NCBI GenBank assembly: GCA_964631175.1
Contig: CAZVWH010000001.1
Coordinates: 35,406 to 99,405, forward strand
Direction: 5' to 3'
Source: CAZVWH01 sp964631175
GTDB lineage: Bacteria > Planctomycetota > Phycisphaerae > Sedimentisphaerales > Anaerobacaceae
DNA: 64,000 nt
The translations under genes and the position numbers were made by a program. Below, piece by piece: positions 16,168 to 25,224 of this stretch (position 1 is its first letter; every line of letters begins with the position of its first letter). The notes under the pieces are model-generated. The model searched no databases. It was not told where the DNA came from and worked only from the letters and a program-made list of their open reading frames with translations.

Positions 16168-17817
16168 TTACTTTTTATTATCTTGCTTATTTTTAAACAA
16201 GATGCCGAATTTCCCAAGCATTGCTTGACTAAACTGGCCGCCGCTTGTTACCACGTCCTGCAAAAAACCTACCGTGCCGTCTTTAATATCCTTTATCGGC
16301 TCTTTCGTTATTAGTTTATTCGGCGGATCCGACCACTGTCCCTCAATGTGCAGGCGAGTAAGCTTGTCTTTGAGGTTGGTAAAAATATCGACGATGGGTA
16401 TGCGTCTCATCAACGAGTCGAGCTGTTTAAGCGGTATCGCCACAACGCGCATATCTATGTGCTCAGTTTGCAGGTTAACTGTTCCGCCGGGCTCAGCTTC
16501 TATGGCCGCGAAACGATTAGCAATGTGTGCATTTTTTATCGTTACGATTGGCCCGGCCGTGCTGAAGGTTGCCTGAGCATCGGACATTGTAAGTGGATCG
16601 TAGCTCGATAATCCTACAGCACCAAATATATTAGGAATTACAGGCAAAACACTAATATCCGCATCATCAAAGAAGACCAGCCCTTCGCCTTGTTGGTTTT
16701 TCCAATCACTACCGCTGGCAGTAAATTTGTAATTGAGCGTGATCGCGCCCTTTGTTGCCTTTTTTTTCGCAGCTAACACCGAAGTCAATTGCACCAAATC
16801 GACATCCATAGCCAAGATTTGGCCGCCGAATTCGGTAGGCTGGCTTAATCTAAGCTCGGCGTAAAATGAACCGTTTACCCATCCTTTACAGAAATTCGCG
16901 GTGAAATTCTCAAAATCCAAGCGTTGGTTATTCAGTTTAATTTGGGTCGTTACGTTTTGTGCAATTAGATTATTTTTTGTCTCCGCGATCCAATCGTCCA
17001 GGTTTATCTTGCCCTTGGCCTTTAGAGCCTTTGGCTCTTTTAGAGGGCCGGCAATTGTTAAGTCGGCTGATATTTTGCCCTCGGCTGAAATGTTTGGTTG
17101 ATTCAATACGGCCAAAAGTTCGTTCATTTCAGCTTTGCTGACCGTATGTTTCATTTGTAAAGAAAGGTCGGCCTGAAGAGTCTTTGAATTGATTGTGCCC
17201 TTAGCTACAAGCAACTCTGAAGCCTGGGGGATTAGACGTTCCAGCAAGATATCATAAAATCCTTCTCGTTTTGCTACTGATAAATGTATGTTGTCATATC
17301 TCACCGCCGAGTCATTGCTATTAGACACCAAAATTGAGGCTTTTTTGACTATAAGTTTGTGGATGTCCGAATACCCGGAGGATAAATCGCCTGGCTGCTT
17401 TGAAAAAAGTAGAAATGGCGTTGTGAATTTGCCGTCTTCTTCAAAAATTTGCAGGTTTAAGTTGTCAACTTCGATCCCGGTTATCAGAGGACTCAGGCTC
17501 GGCCAATTAGTCAAAGTCGCCTTTACCTTGTCGGCTAACAGCCACTGGCGTTTTGTCTTGTCGTAAAACCTAATTCTCTCAAGATAAATCTGTCCAGAGC
17601 GTTTCACCTCGACGGTGTCAATTTCAACCGTACCTTTGCAAAATTCCGACAATCTTCGTTCTGCTTCCTGCCGGATTAGACCAGGAACAAGCCAGAGCTT
17701 AGCTGCGACAAAAATTACCAACATTACGAGGATAATGCTACCGACTATCCAAACCAGCCGTTTTAACCGACCTTTCTTATCGGTAATCACTTTGTCGTCA
17801 GCTTTACCAGCAGGCAT
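16168..17817 (-). CDS. AsmA-like / DUF3971-type envelope protein
   Basis: 549 residues with one N-terminal transmembrane segment (LVWIVGSIILVMLVIFVAAK), then a long beta-rich region of the AsmA/TamB type. Signatures include WLVPGLIRQEAERRLSEF near the start and GEGLVFFDDADISVLPVIPN followed by FGAVGL, VGAVGL-type late motifs common in planctomycete AsmA-like proteins. Known relatives bridge inner and outer membranes and affect lipid or outer-membrane homeostasis. No catalytic residues are expected. It precedes DUF434 in a likely two-gene operon. Confidence 0.75.
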   Translation of the reverse strand: MPAGKADDKVITDKKGRLKRLVWIVGSIILVMLVIFVAAKLWLVPGLIRQEAERRLSEFCKGTVEIDTVEVKRSGQIYLERIRFYDKTKRQWLLADKVKATLTNWPSLSPLITGIEVDNLNLQIFEEDGKFTTPFLLFSKQPGDLSSGYSDIHKLIVKKASILVSNSNDSAVRYDNIHLSVAKREGFYDILLERLIPQASELLVAKGTINSKTLQADLSLQMKHTVSKAEMNELLAVLNQPNISAEGKISADLTIAGPLKEPKALKAKGKINLDDWIAETKNNLIAQNVTTQIKLNNQRLDFENFTANFCKGWVNGSFYAELRLSQPTEFGGQILAMDVDLVQLTSVLAAKKKATKGAITLNYKFTASGSDWKNQQGEGLVFFDDADISVLPVIPNIFGAVGLSSYDPLTMSDAQATFSTAGPIVTIKNAHIANRFAAIEAEPGGTVNLQTEHIDMRVVAIPLKQLDSLMRRIPIVDIFTNLKDKLTRLHIEGQWSDPPNKLITKEPIKDIKDGTVGFLQDVVTSGGQFSQAMLGKFGILFKNKQDNKK

Positions 17818-17954
17818 TGAGACAGCTCCCTCAACTAAAAGTTGCTTGTGATTTGTTATTGTGTGCCGACATTACAAAAGAAAAACTATATAGCCTTCAA
17901 CTGCCAATGTCAAAAACAAATTGACATAACTGCAACAGCACTCTACTATGTCGT

Positions 17955-18042
17955 TTAGCCGTCGCCGGAATTCATCCTTCGTAGTGCCTACTTCCCTAAG
18001 GGACTACGAAGGCTGGAACTACTATGGAGAAGGACGGCGACG
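17955..18042. repeat. nested palindrome with CTAAA tail
   Basis: TTTAG, then GTCGCCG...CGGCGAC, enclosing ATCCTTCGTAGT...ACTACGAAGG. On the minus strand the outer hairpin is followed by GGCTAAAC, like the hairpin-CTAAA family. It lies in the 267-bp gap upstream of the MBL gene. Confidence 0.6.
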
Positions 18043-18084
18043 AAATTTCAGTGTATCCAAAATATTTAGTCGTTATGAAATCAA

Positions 18085-18939
18085 ATGCCCAGTCATAGAT
18101 TAGCATATATAAAGATAGATAACCTGGAAATCATCGGCTACTCAATCGCAGGTGAAGAGACCGTAGTTGCAATCCCGCAGTTGGACGTGTGCTTCGACAT
18201 CGGAAAGGCCCCGGACCAGATTATATCAATAAATAACATGCTGCTGACGCATGGACATATGGACCATGCTGCGGGTTTCGCATATTACCTATCGCAACGG
18301 AACTTTTGCGGCATATCTGCCGGTACGATATATGCTCCGCAAAATCTGCTTGGACCGATGAGAGATATAATCGAGGCCTGGGGCAGATTAGACGGAAATC
18401 AAGTGCCGGGCAAACTAATTGGCGTAAAAGCCGGCGATGAACACCAAATAAAGCCGAATTTGTTCGTTCGGGTATTTCCCACCAGGCACTGTAGCGGCTC
18501 TGTCAGCTATAGCGTAATCGAAAAGCGAAAAAAACTTAAACCCGAGTATGCTCAGCTTGCCGGGGCACAACTCGTCGAGCTAAAAAAACAGGGAATCCAA
18601 ATTGACTATCCGCTTGAGGTACCGATTGTCACCTATATCGGTGACACTCAGTATGCCGATTTTTCACAGTTGGATTACATTGTGGAAAGCAAAATCCTGA
18701 TCGCCGAGTGCACGTTTTACGAGACAGATCATACCGGAAGGGCTGAGGCCGGCAAACATATGCACATCAACGAATTTGCACAGCTAATTGAAAAGCTGCA
18801 AAACGAGCACATCATCATCACTCATACAACACAGCGCACACCGATGCGAGAGATTCGTAAAATACTAAAGGAGTCTCTGTCACCGGAGAAATACGGCCGA
18901 ACGACCCTGCTGATGGACAACAGACCGAACCTATGGTAA
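18085..18939 (+). CDS. MBL-fold hydrolase, RNase Z-like
   Basis: 284 residues. The metallo-beta-lactamase zinc motif is LLTHGHMDHAAGF (HxHxDH). Later metal ligands lie near FPTRHCSGSVSY, YIGDTQYADF and IIITHTTQR. The layout resembles the short tRNase Z group (ELAC1/TRZ1-like): GISAGTIYAPQNLLGPM precedes the second half. It probably cleaves RNA 3' ends, but tRNA processing is inferred from family likeness only. It stands alone, bounded by repeats on both sides. Confidence 0.8.
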   Translation: MPSHRLAYIKIDNLEIIGYSIAGEETVVAIPQLDVCFDIGKAPDQIISINNMLLTHGHMDHAAGFAYYLSQRNFCGISAGTIYAPQNLLGPMRDIIEAWGRLDGNQVPGKLIGVKAGDEHQIKPNLFVRVFPTRHCSGSVSYSVIEKRKKLKPEYAQLAGAQLVELKKQGIQIDYPLEVPIVTYIGDTQYADFSQLDYIVESKILIAECTFYETDHTGRAEAGKHMHINEFAQLIEKLQNEHIIITHTTQRTPMREIRKILKESLSPEKYGRTTLLMDNRPNLW

Positions 18940-18949
18940 ACTTTCCCTG

Positions 18950-19061
18950 CTAAAGCATGGAACCGCAGGCTAAACATTTAGAAAAGAACCCCCCAACCTC
19001 GCTCCGCTAAAGCGGCTACGCAAAGGCGAGTAAATTGGGAGGCTAAATAGTTAGCCCCACT
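18950..19061. repeat. cluster of hairpin-CTAAA elements
   Basis: CCTGC...GCAGG-CTAAAC (18951-18975). Then ACCCCCCAA...TTGGGAGG-CTAAATAGTTAG-CCCC (18988-19060), whose loop holds a smaller CGCTCCGCTAAAGCGG hairpin. Confidence 0.6.
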
Positions 19062-19152
19062 CGTCAGGGCGGCTCGCTCCGTCGGAGGCCTACGCCGAGC
19101 CTGAGAGCCTGCCGGAGCACGGCGTTTCACGTGGATTTTTACCTCAAATCAG

Positions 19153-19181
19153 TTGACTTTTTCACTGAAGCTGTTTATTCT
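19153..19181 (+). promoter_or_regulatory. sigma-70-type promoter upstream of GH5
   Basis: TTGACT (-35, 19153-19158), 17-bp spacer, TATTCT (-10, 19176-19181). Start of transcription would be about 50 nt before the ATG. A close copy lies upstream of the PLD gene. Confidence 0.7.
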
Positions 19182-19236
19182 TCAACGGTGGCAAAATGCT
19201 GGAAGGACCTGAATTGATAAGATAATTGGAGGCTAT

Positions 19237-20325
19237 ATGAAAAATATCATTACACTCTCAATTCTTTGCCTGATGTTTATAATGATTTCAAATAATCCAC
19301 TGCTTGCCTCACAACATGACCAAAGCACTCCAAAAGAATGGTGGTATATACCGTACCCGGATACTTTTGATGCCAGTCAGATTAGTAAACCGCTGGATTT
19401 TATACACGTCGAAGGAAATAAGTTTGTCGATGAAAAAGGTAAGAGCATACTTTTTAGAGGAGTTAATATTTCCGACCCGGACAAAATCCAGAAAAACGGC
19501 CGTTGGACCAAGAAACATTTTGAAGTAATAAAACAATGGGGTGCGAATATCGTTAGAGTGCCGGTGCATCCTATGGCCTGGCGGCAGCGCGGCAAAGAAG
19601 AATACTTTAAGCTATTAGACCAGGCTGTTACCTGGGCCTCTGAGCTTGAGCTGTACTTAATTATCGAGTGGCACTCCATCGGGAATCTAAAAACAGGTCT
19701 TTTTCAACATCCAATGTATGACACCACCAAACAGCAGACCCTTAATTTCTGGAGGAGCGTTGCTTATCGTTATAAAAATGTTCCGACTATTGCCTTCTAT
19801 GAAATTTTTAATGAGCCTACAACCTACAATGGACAGTTGGGACGCATGACCTGGCCGGAATGGAAAAAAATCAACGAAGAAATCATTCAAATCATTTTTG
19901 CCCACGATAAAAAGGTTATTCCGTTAGCTGCCGGTTTTAACTGGGGCTATGATATTAAACCCGTTAAAGCTGATCCGATTGAAATAGAAGGAATCGGATA
20001 TGTTTCTCATCCATACCCGCAAAAAACTACAGAGCCGTTTGAAAAGAACTGGGAGAGGGACTTTGGCTTCGTAGCCGATAAATATCCTTTATTCGCCACA
20101 GAGTTTGGATTTATGTCCGCCGATGATCCAGGAGCACATGTCCCTGTGATTAGTGATGAAGAATACGGCAAAACAATAATTAAGTATTTTAAGAAAAAGG
20201 GTATATCATGGACGGCTTGGTGCTTCGATCCCGATTGGCCGCCGCAATTGATTTCAGACTGGAATTACACCCCCACAAAGCAAGGCGCATTCTTCAAAAA
20301 TGTTATGCTGAATTGGGAGAAGTAA
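19237..20325 (+). CDS. secreted GH5-family glycoside hydrolase (cellulase-like)
   Basis: 362 residues with a signal peptide (IITLSILCLMFIMISNNPLL). The GH5 TIM-barrel pattern is FRGVNISDP, GANIVRVPVHPMAW, LIIEWHSIG, then FYEIFNEPTTY with the acid/base Glu near residue 192. The nucleophile is in YPLFATEFGF near residue 289. WTAWCFDPDWPP closes the barrel. Likely hydrolyses a beta-1,4-glycan outside the cytoplasm. Subfamily and substrate cannot be fixed from sequence. Its promoter is nearly duplicated before the next gene, PLD. Confidence 0.9.
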   Translation: MKNIITLSILCLMFIMISNNPLLASQHDQSTPKEWWYIPYPDTFDASQISKPLDFIHVEGNKFVDEKGKSILFRGVNISDPDKIQKNGRWTKKHFEVIKQWGANIVRVPVHPMAWRQRGKEEYFKLLDQAVTWASELELYLIIEWHSIGNLKTGLFQHPMYDTTKQQTLNFWRSVAYRYKNVPTIAFYEIFNEPTTYNGQLGRMTWPEWKKINEEIIQIIFAHDKKVIPLAAGFNWGYDIKPVKADPIEIEGIGYVSHPYPQKTTEPFEKNWERDFGFVADKYPLFATEFGFMSADDPGAHVPVISDEEYGKTIIKYFKKKGISWTAWCFDPDWPPQLISDWNYTPTKQGAFFKNVMLNWEK

Positions 20326-20473
20326 CCGGGGGCTTGAACCCTCAGTGACCACACTAATGTAGTCTGTGCTCTGCATAAGCTTTTTGATAAATCCAAATGT
20401 TCTGTGCGCCGCACCTCCGGCACATTAAATCAGAAATTATTTGGTCTTAACGACCAATCGCAAGAAAAAAGCT
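20326..20473. other. intergenic region without a gene
   Basis: Left part of the 437-bp gap between the GH5 and PLD genes. No ORF or clear terminator; the notable structures are the palindrome and the promoter to its right. Confidence 0.4.
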
Positions 20474-20505
20474 CATACGTAAAGCGCGTACGCGCTTTAC
20501 GTATG
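20474..20505. repeat. perfect 32-bp palindrome
   Basis: Arms CATACGTAAAGCGC and GCGCTTTACGTATG around a central GTAC, perfect over 32 bp. No copy is noticed elsewhere in the window. Confidence 0.85.
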
Positions 20506-20620
20506 TCGTATATGATATGTGAATGCGGAAAAATGATTTATACCAATCAATAAGAATCATAAAAATTAAATGCACCAAGCAATAAAGCTCGAGAAAACGT
20601 TTAATTTTGCTCCAAATCAA

Positions 20621-20649
20621 TTGACTTTTTCGCTGGTGCAGTTTATTCT
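20621..20649 (+). promoter_or_regulatory. sigma-70-type promoter upstream of the PLD gene
   Basis: TTGACT (20621-20626), 17-bp spacer, TATTCT (20644-20649). The ~45-bp surroundings (AAATCA-TTGACTTTTTC...GTTTATTCTTCA) match the GH5 promoter. Confidence 0.7.
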
Positions 20650-20762
20650 TCAGTGCTGGTGAGATAATCCTAGTCAATCTGTAGATCGGCGAGTAATACA
20701 GTAAGCACTTTGTAATCCATTAAAAAGTTAGGATATTATACAGATAAATAGAGAGGAAAAAT

Positions 20763-22217
20763 ATGCCTATCCCATCAGCATCACAAGCTCCATGTTATCC
20801 TCAAAGAGAAGGTAATATTGCAATCCCGTATATAGATGGCCAAGAGGCTATGAGGCACATTTTTAATGCGATATTGAAAGCCCAAGCTAAAGTGTGGCTA
20901 ACGATGTGCTACGTTGATATTGATTTTATAATTCCATCATTTGATAATAAAATAATAAAGATTGTCTCAGAGGTCAGCCAAAAGGAAAACATGGATTTCA
21001 AAGTTCTAGCCTGGCGAAGTAAAGCAATAAGAGGTGATTTTGAAGGGACAAAAGAGGATTTCGAGAGATTAAAGGGGCTTAATTGTAAAGCCAAATTCAG
21101 ATGGGATTATAATAAACTTGGTTGTCATCATCAGAAGATTTTTATTATAGATGACAAAATTGCATTTGTTGGTGGCATTAACATGGATAAAACTCATATT
21201 GATACAAGTGCTCACGATAGAAAGGAACCGCATCCTACACATGACCTTTTTTGTGAGATTAGAGGACCTGTAGTAAGAGATGTAATTCATAATTTTGTAC
21301 AAAGATGGGATAAAGCAACTGAAAAAAATAAGAAATATGGCTCATTCCCACAGGATATCAAGCCAGCTGACCTTCCGTACCCTCCAGAACAGCCACCTCA
21401 AGAAAACGAAGGTAATATTAAGATTCAAGTTACAAGAACAATTCCCAGTAATATATATCCAAATATAAGTGATGGTGAATATAGCATCCGAGAGAGCTAC
21501 TTAAACGCCATCAATAATGCAAAAAGGTATATTTATCTTGAAAATCAATACTTTTTTGACAAAGTATCCCACCACTCAATAATAAGAGCATTGATTTATG
21601 CCGCATATAGAGGAGTTAAGATTTTTATCATTCTCCCCGGTAATCCTGATTTCACAAAACTATTTTCCAAAGAATTTTTAATAGAAGTCAAGAATCATCC
21701 CAATATTTATGTGTATACTCTTGCAACATCATACAAAGATAATGGAGAAAACAAGGAAATATATAGTTACAATGATATCTATGTACATGCCAAATTATTC
21801 ATTGTTGATGATGAATGGTATTCTATCGGCTCAGCAAATATTAGTTACCAAAGTTTAAGAACCGATTCAGAAATAAACGTTGCTGTTTGGGATCGCAATG
21901 GTGCTAAAAAATTGAGACAAGACTTATGGAAGGAGCATCTTGAATATTCTAATAATAAAATACAATACAACCAAGAAGTGATTATTGACAACAAAATTGA
22001 AGATGCATTCGAACAGTGGCGGTTTTTTGCAAGAGCTAATAGATACAATCGTATGACAAAGGCAAGAGCAGAAAATCGATTGATGCCTTTAGATATAAAG
22101 AAATACACTTTATTCAAAAAAGGGGTTGGATATTTAAAAGATATATGTGAGAAACCAAAAAAGCGGCTCTCCGGCTTACTTGGGAGTTTAATAGAGATAA
22201 TTAGAGAACATACTTAA
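20763..22217 (+). CDS. phospholipase D-family protein with two HKD motifs
   Basis: 484 residues. Two catalytic HKD signatures are present: HHQKIFIIDDKIAFVGGIN (~residue 120) and HAKLFIVDDEWYSIGSAN (~residue 341). Between them is YLENQYFFDKVSHHSIIRAL then RGVKIFIILPGNPDF, as in phospholipase D and cardiolipin-synthase-like enzymes. There is no signal peptide and no transmembrane helix, so it is soluble or peripheral rather than a classical membrane Cls. It would transfer or hydrolyse phosphatidyl groups. Codon use is visibly more AT-rich than the neighbours, which could mean acquisition by transfer. Confidence 0.88.
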   Translation: MPIPSASQAPCYPQREGNIAIPYIDGQEAMRHIFNAILKAQAKVWLTMCYVDIDFIIPSFDNKIIKIVSEVSQKENMDFKVLAWRSKAIRGDFEGTKEDFERLKGLNCKAKFRWDYNKLGCHHQKIFIIDDKIAFVGGINMDKTHIDTSAHDRKEPHPTHDLFCEIRGPVVRDVIHNFVQRWDKATEKNKKYGSFPQDIKPADLPYPPEQPPQENEGNIKIQVTRTIPSNIYPNISDGEYSIRESYLNAINNAKRYIYLENQYFFDKVSHHSIIRALIYAAYRGVKIFIILPGNPDFTKLFSKEFLIEVKNHPNIYVYTLATSYKDNGENKEIYSYNDIYVHAKLFIVDDEWYSIGSANISYQSLRTDSEINVAVWDRNGAKKLRQDLWKEHLEYSNNKIQYNQEVIIDNKIEDAFEQWRFFARANRYNRMTKARAENRLMPLDIKKYTLFKKGVGYLKDICEKPKKRLSGLLGSLIEIIREHT

Positions 22218-22377
22218 TCCCGCATTAACAAATAAGAACGGAATTTCTCTCAATATCCTTCTTGATTCATTATCTTTAATTAGGTTAGTATTTAGAACAA
22301 CAATTAGGAGGAGAACTCAAGAGAATATGTCACGGATGGCTTTGCTTCATAAAATCCTGATTGCTTTGTAGGAGGAT

Positions 22378-22481
22378 GTCATTTCGACCGAAGTGAGCGC
22401 AGCAAACGCAGCGGAGAAATCTATTCAAAACAGATTTCTCGACTTCATCCCGATTCTGATCGGGACTCCGCTCGAAATGAC
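22378..22481. repeat. dispersed palindrome GTCATTTCGACC...GCTCGAAATGAC
   Basis: A ~104-bp element with inverted ends and inner GAGAAATCT...AGATTTCTC arms, in the gap between the PLD gene and the convergent GH130 gene. It is related in style to the GTCATTGCGAG family. Confidence 0.7.
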
Positions 22482-22492
22482 CCCCGCCTGGA

Positions 22493-23428
22493 TTACATCG
22501 CAGGCCGAGAGTCCGTCAGGCAAAGCTCAACAAGCTCATCTATTACCGCTGTGCCGGCGCACATTACCTTGTCGGCTCCGCCCCAATATAATTTCAACGT
22601 CCCATCATCCTCCGGGACCGCACCGCATGTAAAGACAACATTGTGCACGTAGCCGACAACTTCCCACGGGTCCTCCGGCTGCAAAATCCATCTGTCACTA
22701 ACGCCGAGTATCACAGCGGGATTATCGAGCTTATGCAATGCGACGCCAAGCCGATATATATGGCCGTCCATTGTGGGAAAAACGCCGTGATAAATATTCA
22801 GCCAGCCTTTGTCGGTGCGAATCGGCGGAGCGCCGGGACCGATCTTCATCTCGTCCCAATGGTACGGCACGGGTTTTAACACGACGCGTGAGTCGCCCCA
22901 GTGACGCAGGTCCGGCGAGTAACTTATCCAGATCGACCAGGGACTGATGTCGGAATGAGGTCTATCCAGCTTGACATATCTGCCACCAATCTTTTCAGGG
23001 AAAAGAACCGTATTGCGATAATCAGCCTGGGTAATAAAGGCAACCCTTTCGACCGATTCAAAATCCATAGTCTTAGCCAAGCCGATGCGGACGCCATACC
23101 TGGAGTACGCACTATAAGTGATATAATAAACTCCTTCCAAAGGTGTAATCCGCGGGTCTTCAACGCCAAACTCTTCATATTCACAAAATATCGGCTCTTT
23201 ACTCGGCATAATAAAAGGTTCAGGCCTCGCCTTGAATTTGAAGCCGTCGTCGCTTTCAGCTAAGCCGATTAGGGACCTTCCGGTATCGAGGTGCGAACGA
23301 AACAGCATTATGTATCTGTCATTAAATTTCGTAACGCCGGCGTTGTGAACCGTCTGCACCGGATACGGAATATCATCCTTTGTCAGGATAGGATTGTTTG
23401 TGTATCTTTTTACAATTTCTTTTCTCAT
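22493..23428 (-). CDS. GH130-family glycoside phosphorylase/hydrolase
   Basis: 311 residues of the GH130 five-bladed propeller type. Signatures: NNPILTKDDIPYPVQTVHNA, GVTKFNDRYIMLFRSH, SLIGLAESDDGFKF, EYEEFGVEDPRITPLEGVYY (catalytic-Asp region in VEDPR) and LNIYHGVF. No signal peptide, so cytoplasmic. GH130 members phosphorolyse beta-mannosides such as mannosyl-glucose or manno-oligosaccharides. It lies downstream of a GT4 glycosyltransferase and a nucleotide-sugar dehydrogenase on the same strand. The RAYT unit separates it from them. Confidence 0.9.
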   Translation of the reverse strand: MRKEIVKRYTNNPILTKDDIPYPVQTVHNAGVTKFNDRYIMLFRSHLDTGRSLIGLAESDDGFKFKARPEPFIMPSKEPIFCEYEEFGVEDPRITPLEGVYYITYSAYSRYGVRIGLAKTMDFESVERVAFITQADYRNTVLFPEKIGGRYVKLDRPHSDISPWSIWISYSPDLRHWGDSRVVLKPVPYHWDEMKIGPGAPPIRTDKGWLNIYHGVFPTMDGHIYRLGVALHKLDNPAVILGVSDRWILQPEDPWEVVGYVHNVVFTCGAVPEDDGTLKLYWGGADKVMCAGTAVIDELVELCLTDSRPAM

Positions 23429-23467
23429 TTGTTTTTTCGTAAGCGTTCACGGGAAAACCGCATTTTT

Positions 23468-23543
23468 GTCATTGCGAGCGAAGCGAAGCAATCTAAAATC
23501 GTACGTTTTTGAGATTGCTTCGGCCTAAAGGCCTCGCAATGAC
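23468..23543. repeat. dispersed palindrome GTCATTGCGAG...CTCGCAATGAC
   Basis: Second copy of the family at 13065-13158, with arms GAAGCAATCT...AGATTGCTTC inside. It lies just upstream of the GH130 start, next to the RAYT unit. Confidence 0.8.
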
Positions 23544-23590
23544 ACAAAAACGCCTTATTTTCTGTGTGAACGGTTACGTTTTTTCTAAGT

Positions 23591-24112
23591 AACCCCAGAT
23601 TCAAGAATCTGGGGCTAAATAAATTTACTTTAACCATGTCTTAAAACATAATTTATTCTGATTCTTAAATCTTTTACACTGAAACAATATCTTTTATCAT
23701 AACCTTTAGTCCATACTTTGCCGTTAAATCCATTTTTTTGCAAGGCATAAGTGCTTACACGTTTGTATCGTTGTACTATTTGCGATATTGATTCTGAACA
23801 GGATTCGGCAACTATATGAATATGATCACTGCAGACAGTAAAGGCGCATATTTTCTGATTTATCCTTTTTGATTCGGCAAGAATAATCTCTTTTACTAAC
23901 CTTTTTTGCGCTTCTTTTAATTTGACAGGCGTTCCATTTAGTTTTTGTTTATTCGTCAAATATAACTTGTTATCAGGTTGTAATATTCTTCCGTTTTTGA
24001 CCCAGCCTCTTTCATCTCCCTGAAGCCAACTACCATAGGTTGTCCATGTCAACATATATCCAATCATTTATATTTTTCTTTTTTAGCCCCCGATTCTTGA
24101 ATCGGGGGTTAT
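23591..24112. mobile_element. RAYT transposase flanked by inverted hairpin-CTAAA repeats (REPtron-like)
   Basis: Left hairpin 23591-23620: AACCCC, stem AGATTC / GAATCT, GGGGCTAAAT. Right hairpin 24082-24112 is its reverse complement with one compensating stem change (CGATTC / GAATCG). Between them, 10 and 15 bp away, lies one gene for a Y1 HUH-type transposase. This is the arrangement described for REP-associated tyrosine transposases. Confidence 0.8.
23630..24067 (-). CDS. REP-associated tyrosine transposase (RAYT), IS200-like Y1 family
   Basis: 145 residues. Signatures: LTWTTYGSWLQGDERGW near the N-terminus, the HUH motif in FTVCSDHIHIVAES (HIH), and the candidate catalytic Tyr region IVQRYKRVSTYALQ. 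The C-terminus has VWTKGYDKRYCF followed by LRIRINYVLRHG, matching the W..GY..R and Y(I/V)..(N/H) pattern of RAYTs. Length is near the lower end of the family. In characterised cases RAYTs cleave single-stranded REP hairpins. Here identical-style hairpins flank the gene. Confidence 0.88.
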   Translation of the reverse strand: MIGYMLTWTTYGSWLQGDERGWVKNGRILQPDNKLYLTNKQKLNGTPVKLKEAQKRLVKEIILAESKRINQKICAFTVCSDHIHIVAESCSESISQIVQRYKRVSTYALQKNGFNGKVWTKGYDKRYCFSVKDLRIRINYVLRHG

Positions 24113-24155
24113 TGTATGGAGAATTCATTATTTTGGTTGTTTTAATTCATGTATT

Positions 24156-25193
24156 TCAGTACTTTCCTTCTCTGCGAAAGATTTCCGCATATACCTTTTC
24201 GTATCCTTCGACCATACGGTCGATGGTGAAATTATCTTCCACGCGCAGGCGGCATTTTTTGCGGTCTATTCTATCAATTTTGCCCACAGCCTCCACCGCC
24301 TCATCGACATTATTGACCAAATAGCCGGTTTCCTTATCCGCGATGACCTCACGACATGAGCCTAAATCCATCGCAATTACCGGCACGCCCGCGGCCATTG
24401 ATTCAGCCATCACCAAGCCGAACCGTTCAGGAATTGTGTTAAGGTGAATGACCACATACGCTTCTTTAAGAAGCGCGTCACGCTGGACGGGATTAACGGG
24501 GCCTATATACTGAATCGAGGATTGGTTTAGATAAGGTTTGACAAGCGTGTCGAAGTAATTTTGGTCCTGAATTATGCCGGCTATTATTAAATCCATACCG
24601 CACTTTTTTGCGACTTCAATCGCCAGGTGTGTCCCTTTGTCGTTGTGTATTCGTCCGTAATGGACGAGCTTGTCTCCAGGCGTCTCCCTAAACGTAAGAT
24701 TAGAAAGGTCAATACCATTGTAAACAGTCGCCAAATACGGTAGCTCTTTGTCCCTATCCGAATCGCTGATCGAAACATAGTAAGAATCTTTATGGTCGTG
24801 GTAAACCCGCAGTATGTCCGGGTCTGAAAAGCCATGGATTGTGGTCAGAATCGGCGTTTTTACGAAAGGTAGATAGGTCAATGGCAGATAGTCAAAATTG
24901 TTATGAATCAGGTCAAACTCACAAGATCGCTGCATAACCTTGGAAATATGCAGACACGTCGAGACCAGCGGGATTTGGGTCTTATCTTCCTCGTAACCTT
25001 TTTCAACAAAACCAACAAGCTTTGCGTTAGTGATGGAATCTTTTGTGGCGAACAGCGTTACATTCTTCCAGCCACGGGCAATCAGACCTTCGGTGATATT
25101 GCTCGCCACGGTCTCCCATGCGCCGTAGGCCCGTGGCGGAGTCCGCCATGCAACCGGCGACAGAATTGCTATGCGTTTGTTTTTAAAGTCCAT
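24156..25193 (-). CDS. GT4-family glycosyltransferase
   Basis: 345 residues with a GT-B fold. The N-terminal domain has RIAILSPVAWRTPPRAYGAW then ETVASNITEGLIARG, typical of planctomycete and cyanobacterial GT4 proteins. The C-terminal donor domain has LVHYGRIHNDKGTHLAIEVA and PERFGLVMAESMAAGVPVIA (the E-x7-E motif), then DLGSCREVI. No transmembrane helix. Probably transfers a hexose or mannose for a glycan or compatible solute. It follows the dehydrogenase gene by 74 bp on the same strand, and GH130 lies beyond the RAYT unit. Confidence 0.9.
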   Translation of the reverse strand: MDFKNKRIAILSPVAWRTPPRAYGAWETVASNITEGLIARGWKNVTLFATKDSITNAKLVGFVEKGYEEDKTQIPLVSTCLHISKVMQRSCEFDLIHNNFDYLPLTYLPFVKTPILTTIHGFSDPDILRVYHDHKDSYYVSISDSDRDKELPYLATVYNGIDLSNLTFRETPGDKLVHYGRIHNDKGTHLAIEVAKKCGMDLIIAGIIQDQNYFDTLVKPYLNQSSIQYIGPVNPVQRDALLKEAYVVIHLNTIPERFGLVMAESMAAGVPVIAMDLGSCREVIADKETGYLVNNVDEAVEAVGKIDRIDRKKCRLRVEDNFTIDRMVEGYEKVYAEIFRREGKY

Positions 25194-25224
25194 CTTTAGT
25201 CAGAAATCAGAAATGTAGTCATTC

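Noticed and set aside
22901..23263. Plus ORF of 120 codons antisense to GH130
   Set aside because: Shadow frame; the GH130 motifs define the coding strand.
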